Part shown: positions 61,861-64,000 of the stretch, piece after piece | Layout: the number at the start of each line of letters is the position of its first letter | How positions within the stretch are numbered: the stretch's first letter is position 1 | Source: Casimicrobium huifangae | Lineage (GTDB): Bacteria; Pseudomonadota; Gammaproteobacteria; Burkholderiales; Casimicrobiaceae | Assembly (NCBI RefSeq): GCF_009746125.1 | Contig: NZ_CP041352.1 | Coordinates: forward strand, 709,847-773,846 | Direction: 5' to 3' | Length of the DNA: 64,000 nucleotides | Made by a program: the position numbers and the translations under genes | Notes under the pieces: generated by a model | The model's input: the letters and a program-made list of their open reading frames with translations, nothing else | Database searches by the model: none | Told to the model about the DNA's origin: nothing

Positions 61861-62490
61861 CTAAAACGGGACCGCCGAGCGAACCGTCACTGCTTCTCCG
61901 GTGCGGGGGTGCGGAAAGGAAAGTTCGGCGGCGTGCAACAGCAGGCGCTCGCCTGGCGCGGGGGGCGTTGCAGCGTAAAGGCTGTCACCGACGATGGGAT
62001 GCCCGAGCGCGGCCATGTGCACGCGCAGTTGATGGCTGCGTCCGGTCACGGGTGTCAGCGATACACGGGTACGGGCGGTTTGCTCGTCCCGCGAAATCAC
62101 CTGATAGTGTGTGGTGGACGGTTTGCCCAGCTCATGGCTGACCATTTGTCGCGGCCGATTGGGCCAATCACAGATCAGTGGCAGATCAACCGTGCCACTG
62201 TCATCCGCGAGTAACCCATCGACAACGGCCTCGTAGCGCTTGCCCACGCGCCGTTGTTCGAACGCGCGCCCGAGTGCACGCTGCGCCTCGATCCCTCGGC
62301 CCAACACCATCAGGCCGGATGTCTCCATGTCGAGCCGGTGCACGATCAGCGCATCGGGGAATTCGCGTTGCACGCGGGCGCTGAGGCAATCCTGCTTGTC
62401 CGGCCCGCGACCGGGAACCGACAGCAGACCGCTGGGTTTGTCGACGACGATAAAGCTGTCGTCGATGGCGACCACCGCGAGCACGGACAA
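61861..62490 (-). CDS. RluA-family pseudouridine synthase
   Basis: The catalytic block is VHRLDMETSGLMVLGRG with the essential Asp in H-R-L-D, preceded by VVDKPSGLLSVPGRG and followed by VSLTPVTGRSHQLRVHMAALGHPIVGDSLY. It lacks an S4 domain and is short, like RluA, which isomerises uridine in tRNA and 23S rRNA. The start is uncertain. The open frame reaches ATG 62541, but its first residues would come from the REP-like repeat (62501-62570). I prefer TTG 62490 or GTG 62484, beyond the repeat, giving about 209 residues. Either way the N-terminal region is atypical. Confidence 0.9.
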   Translation of the reverse strand: MSVLAVVAIDDSFIVVDKPSGLLSVPGRGPDKQDCLSARVQREFPDALIVHRLDMETSGLMVLGRGIEAQRALGRAFEQRRVGKRYEAVVDGLLADDSGTVDLPLICDWPNRPRQMVSHELGKPSTTHYQVISRDEQTARTRVSLTPVTGRSHQLRVHMAALGHPIVGDSLYAATPPAPGERLLLHAAELSFPHPRTGEAVTVRSAVPF

Positions 62491-62500
62491 CCTATTGCTT

Positions 62501-62570
62501 TGCAGGAGCGACTCTGCCGCGACCCTTGTTGTGGTGGTCAATGTGTGGTCGCGGCAGAGCCGCTCCTACA
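62501..62570. repeat. REP-like inverted repeat, copy 3
   Basis: The arms at 62501-62523 and 62548-62570 match those of the copies at 12059 and 19643, with two base changes in the left arm (TGCAGGAGCGACTC in place of TGTAGGAGCGGCTC). It fills the gap between argF and the pseudouridine synthase gene and overlaps the longest possible 5' end of the latter. Confidence 0.82.
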
Positions 62571-62577
62571 TCTACCG

Positions 62578-63525
62578 TCACGATTTGACTTCGCCAACGA
62601 CGAGGTATTCCAGCAACGCTTTCTGCGCGTGCAGACGGTTCTCCGCTTCGTCCCACACCACGCTTTGTGGACCGTCGATGACGCCGGCGGTGACTTCTTC
62701 GCCGCGATGGGCAGGCAGGCAGTGCATGAACACAGCGGAGGTATCCGCCAGCGCCATCATCTCTTCGTCAACGCACCAGTCGGCAAACGCCTTCTTGCGC
62801 GCCTCGGTTTCGGCCTCGAAGCCCATGCTGGTCCATACGTCGGTGGTAACGAGGTGCGAACCGCGCGCCGCTTCAAGCGGGTCGGCGAATACCTTCACGC
62901 TGTCACCCGCCGCCTTGAGCATCGCGTCAGGGATGGCGTAGCCCGGCGGCGTTGAAGCGTGTACCGTGAAGCCCAGAATCTTCGCGGCCTGCAGCCACGA
63001 ATTGAGCATGTTGTTGGCGTCTCCCACCCAGGTGACGATCTTGCCTTTGATGTCGCCGCGTTGCTCGACGTAGGTGAACAGGTCGGCCAGCACCTGACAG
63101 GGATGGTGATCGTCGGTGAGCCCATTGATGACCGGTACCCGCGAGTATTCGGCGAATTTTTCGACGACGCTCTGCTTGAAGGTGCGGATCATCACCACGT
63201 CGACCATGCGGCTGACCACGCGGGCGAGGTCCTCCACCGGCTCGCCGCGCGAGATCTGCGAGGTTTCGCTGGTCAGAAAGATGGCCGAACCACCGAGCTG
63301 GTTCATGCCAGCCTCGAACGAGACACGGGTGCGGGTGGAGTTCTTCTCGAACACCATCGCCAGCGTGCGGTCACGCAGCGGGTGATACAGCTCGTAGCGC
63401 TTGAAGCGATCCTTGATGATGCGGGTGCGTTCGAACAGGTAGGCGTATTCCTCGGCAGAGAAATCGCTCATTTGCAGGAAATGCCGCACTTTGGCGACCG
63501 GCGCGGTGAACTTGGCCGTGGACAT
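62578..63525 (-). CDS. argF: ornithine carbamoyltransferase
   Basis: The 315-residue enzyme makes citrulline from ornithine and carbamoyl phosphate in arginine synthesis. The carbamoyl-phosphate site is FEKNSTRTRVSFEAGMNQLGG (S-T-R-T-R), then the SLMD-equivalent VVSRMVDVVMIRTF, NGLTDDHHPCQVLADL, and the ornithine and catalytic Cys region MHCLPAHRGEEVT. The length and blocks match anabolic ArgF. It is divergent from a DUF3579 gene, as commonly seen in Betaproteobacteria. No ARG box is obvious to me in the 138-bp gap. Confidence 0.98.
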   Translation of the reverse strand: MSTAKFTAPVAKVRHFLQMSDFSAEEYAYLFERTRIIKDRFKRYELYHPLRDRTLAMVFEKNSTRTRVSFEAGMNQLGGSAIFLTSETSQISRGEPVEDLARVVSRMVDVVMIRTFKQSVVEKFAEYSRVPVINGLTDDHHPCQVLADLFTYVEQRGDIKGKIVTWVGDANNMLNSWLQAAKILGFTVHASTPPGYAIPDAMLKAAGDSVKVFADPLEAARGSHLVTTDVWTSMGFEAETEARKKAFADWCVDEEMMALADTSAVFMHCLPAHRGEEVTAGVIDGPQSVVWDEAENRLHAQKALLEYLVVGEVKS

Positions 63526-63663
63526 GATCAGGGCAGGGCTTCAAAAACAGCAGTTTACCCGCGTTGCTAGAATTGAAAGCTTGTGCGGGCCGCTCATCCT
63601 GTGGCCCGTTCCGTCAGCAAAGCGCCTCTGCCCGCAGGTTGCAGGGGACACCATAGGCCGGCC

Positions 63664-64000
63664 ATGACCACCAGCGCGACCCCTGCGCTTCCGTCCCCTT
63701 CGCCCGACAGTGATCTCGTCATCAAGGGGATCACGCAGTCGGGGCAGCAGTTCCGCCCGAGCGACTGGTCGGATCGGCTCTGTGGCGTGATGTCGGCTTT
63801 CGGCCCGGACGAGCAGCTGCGCTACAGCCCGCTGGTGACCCCGGCATTGCGCGACGGTCTGCGCTGCGTGATTGTGCGCCGCCAGCTTGCGGAGCTGGAG
63901 CCGCGACTGTTCAAGTTCTTCCTGAGTTTTGCGCTCGACAATGACTTGCAGATCACCTTCGACGCTGATGCCGTGGCGACGCTGCTGCCTGACACTGTGC
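63664..64000 (+). CDS. DUF3579 domain protein, partial (cut by the window end)
   Basis: From ATG 63664, 112 codons are open to the end of the window. The protein reads LVIKGITQSGQQFRPSDWSDRLCGVMSAFG and then YSPLVTPALRDGLRCVIVRRQLAELEPRLFKFFLSFALDNDLQITF, which I recognise as the small betaproteobacterial DUF3579 family of unknown function. These are usually about 100-120 residues and are found next to argF, so little is missing. Function is unknown. Confidence 0.85.
   Translation, partial: MTTSATPALPSPSPDSDLVIKGITQSGQQFRPSDWSDRLCGVMSAFGPDEQLRYSPLVTPALRDGLRCVIVRRQLAELEPRLFKFFLSFALDNDLQITFDADAVATLLPDTV

Overview
The window comes from a GC-rich (by eye about 60-65% G+C) betaproteobacterium, most likely of the Burkholderiales or a close relative. 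The evidence is a very long Lys/Ala-rich sigma-70 gene beside a tRNA with a CAU anticodon, argF divergent from a DUF3579 gene, a pobR/pobA pair, a glutathione-dependent formaldehyde pathway, and paired oppA-like and TRAP-type binding proteins. I see no rRNA, CRISPR array, prophage or intact transposase. Coding density is high. Almost all the mobile signal is in small dispersed repeats.

Layout. 0-3 kb: a VOC-fold protein and an orphan molybdenum hydroxylase large subunit. 3.2-10.2 kb is an accessory stretch: a CcdAB-like toxin-antitoxin pair with a two-site operator, a DTW-domain tRNA-modification enzyme, a 1022-residue metallophosphoesterase/P-loop NTPase protein of low G+C that looks like a one-gene STAND-type defence protein, a decayed LysR/hydrolase pair, and a VapBC pair. 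10-15.4 kb: glmS, an Lrp-family regulator behind an array of AATTGCA boxes, a MITE-like element at the Lrp stop codon, a secreted hydrolase and an AraC regulator. 15.4-19.1 kb: two related oligopeptide-binding proteins without their permease. 19.1-25 kb: glutathione peroxidase, a PLP lyase, formaldehyde detoxification (FghA, FrmA) and an alkaline phosphatase superfamily enzyme. 24.9-31.6 kb: aromatic and hydroaromatic metabolism (IclR regulator with a clear operator, TRAP binding protein plus type II dehydroquinase, PobR/PobA), then a LysR regulator and an SbtA-type permease. 31.7-40.6 kb: a restriction-modification operon in the order helicase/nuclease - DinD - adenine methyltransferase, followed by two unknown genes. 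40.7-43.6 kb: the tRNA and rpoD. 44-52.4 kb: RND efflux adaptor and pump, pcm, rhodanese, TolC, an exported truncated haemoglobin and a cupredoxin. 52.4-56.8 kb: a TraB/GumN protein, a BLUF photoreceptor fused to a roadblock/LC7 domain, and an AmpG-like transporter. 56.9-60.4 kb: a Tat-exported IorAB-type molybdenum enzyme and a low-GC orphan gene. 60.5-64 kb: flavin reductase, a small membrane protein, pseudouridine synthase, argF and the start of a DUF3579 gene.

The observations I rate highest are: (1) the BLUF / GTPase-like / roadblock fusion at 53656-55260, with all the flavin-contact residues in place, an internal Shine-Dalgarno and start that could release the roadblock domain alone, and an inverted-repeat operator upstream; (2) four copies of an approximately 88-nt structured intergenic element (12906, 24808, 43912, 56767) whose conserved AGCCC block can pair either with an upstream GGGCT or a downstream GGGC; (3) the metallophosphoesterase-STAND protein; (4) the res-dinD-mod operon with a compositionally foreign target-recognition segment; and (5) an rpoD carrying a roughly 250-residue histone-H1-like tail with an AT-hook-like motif.
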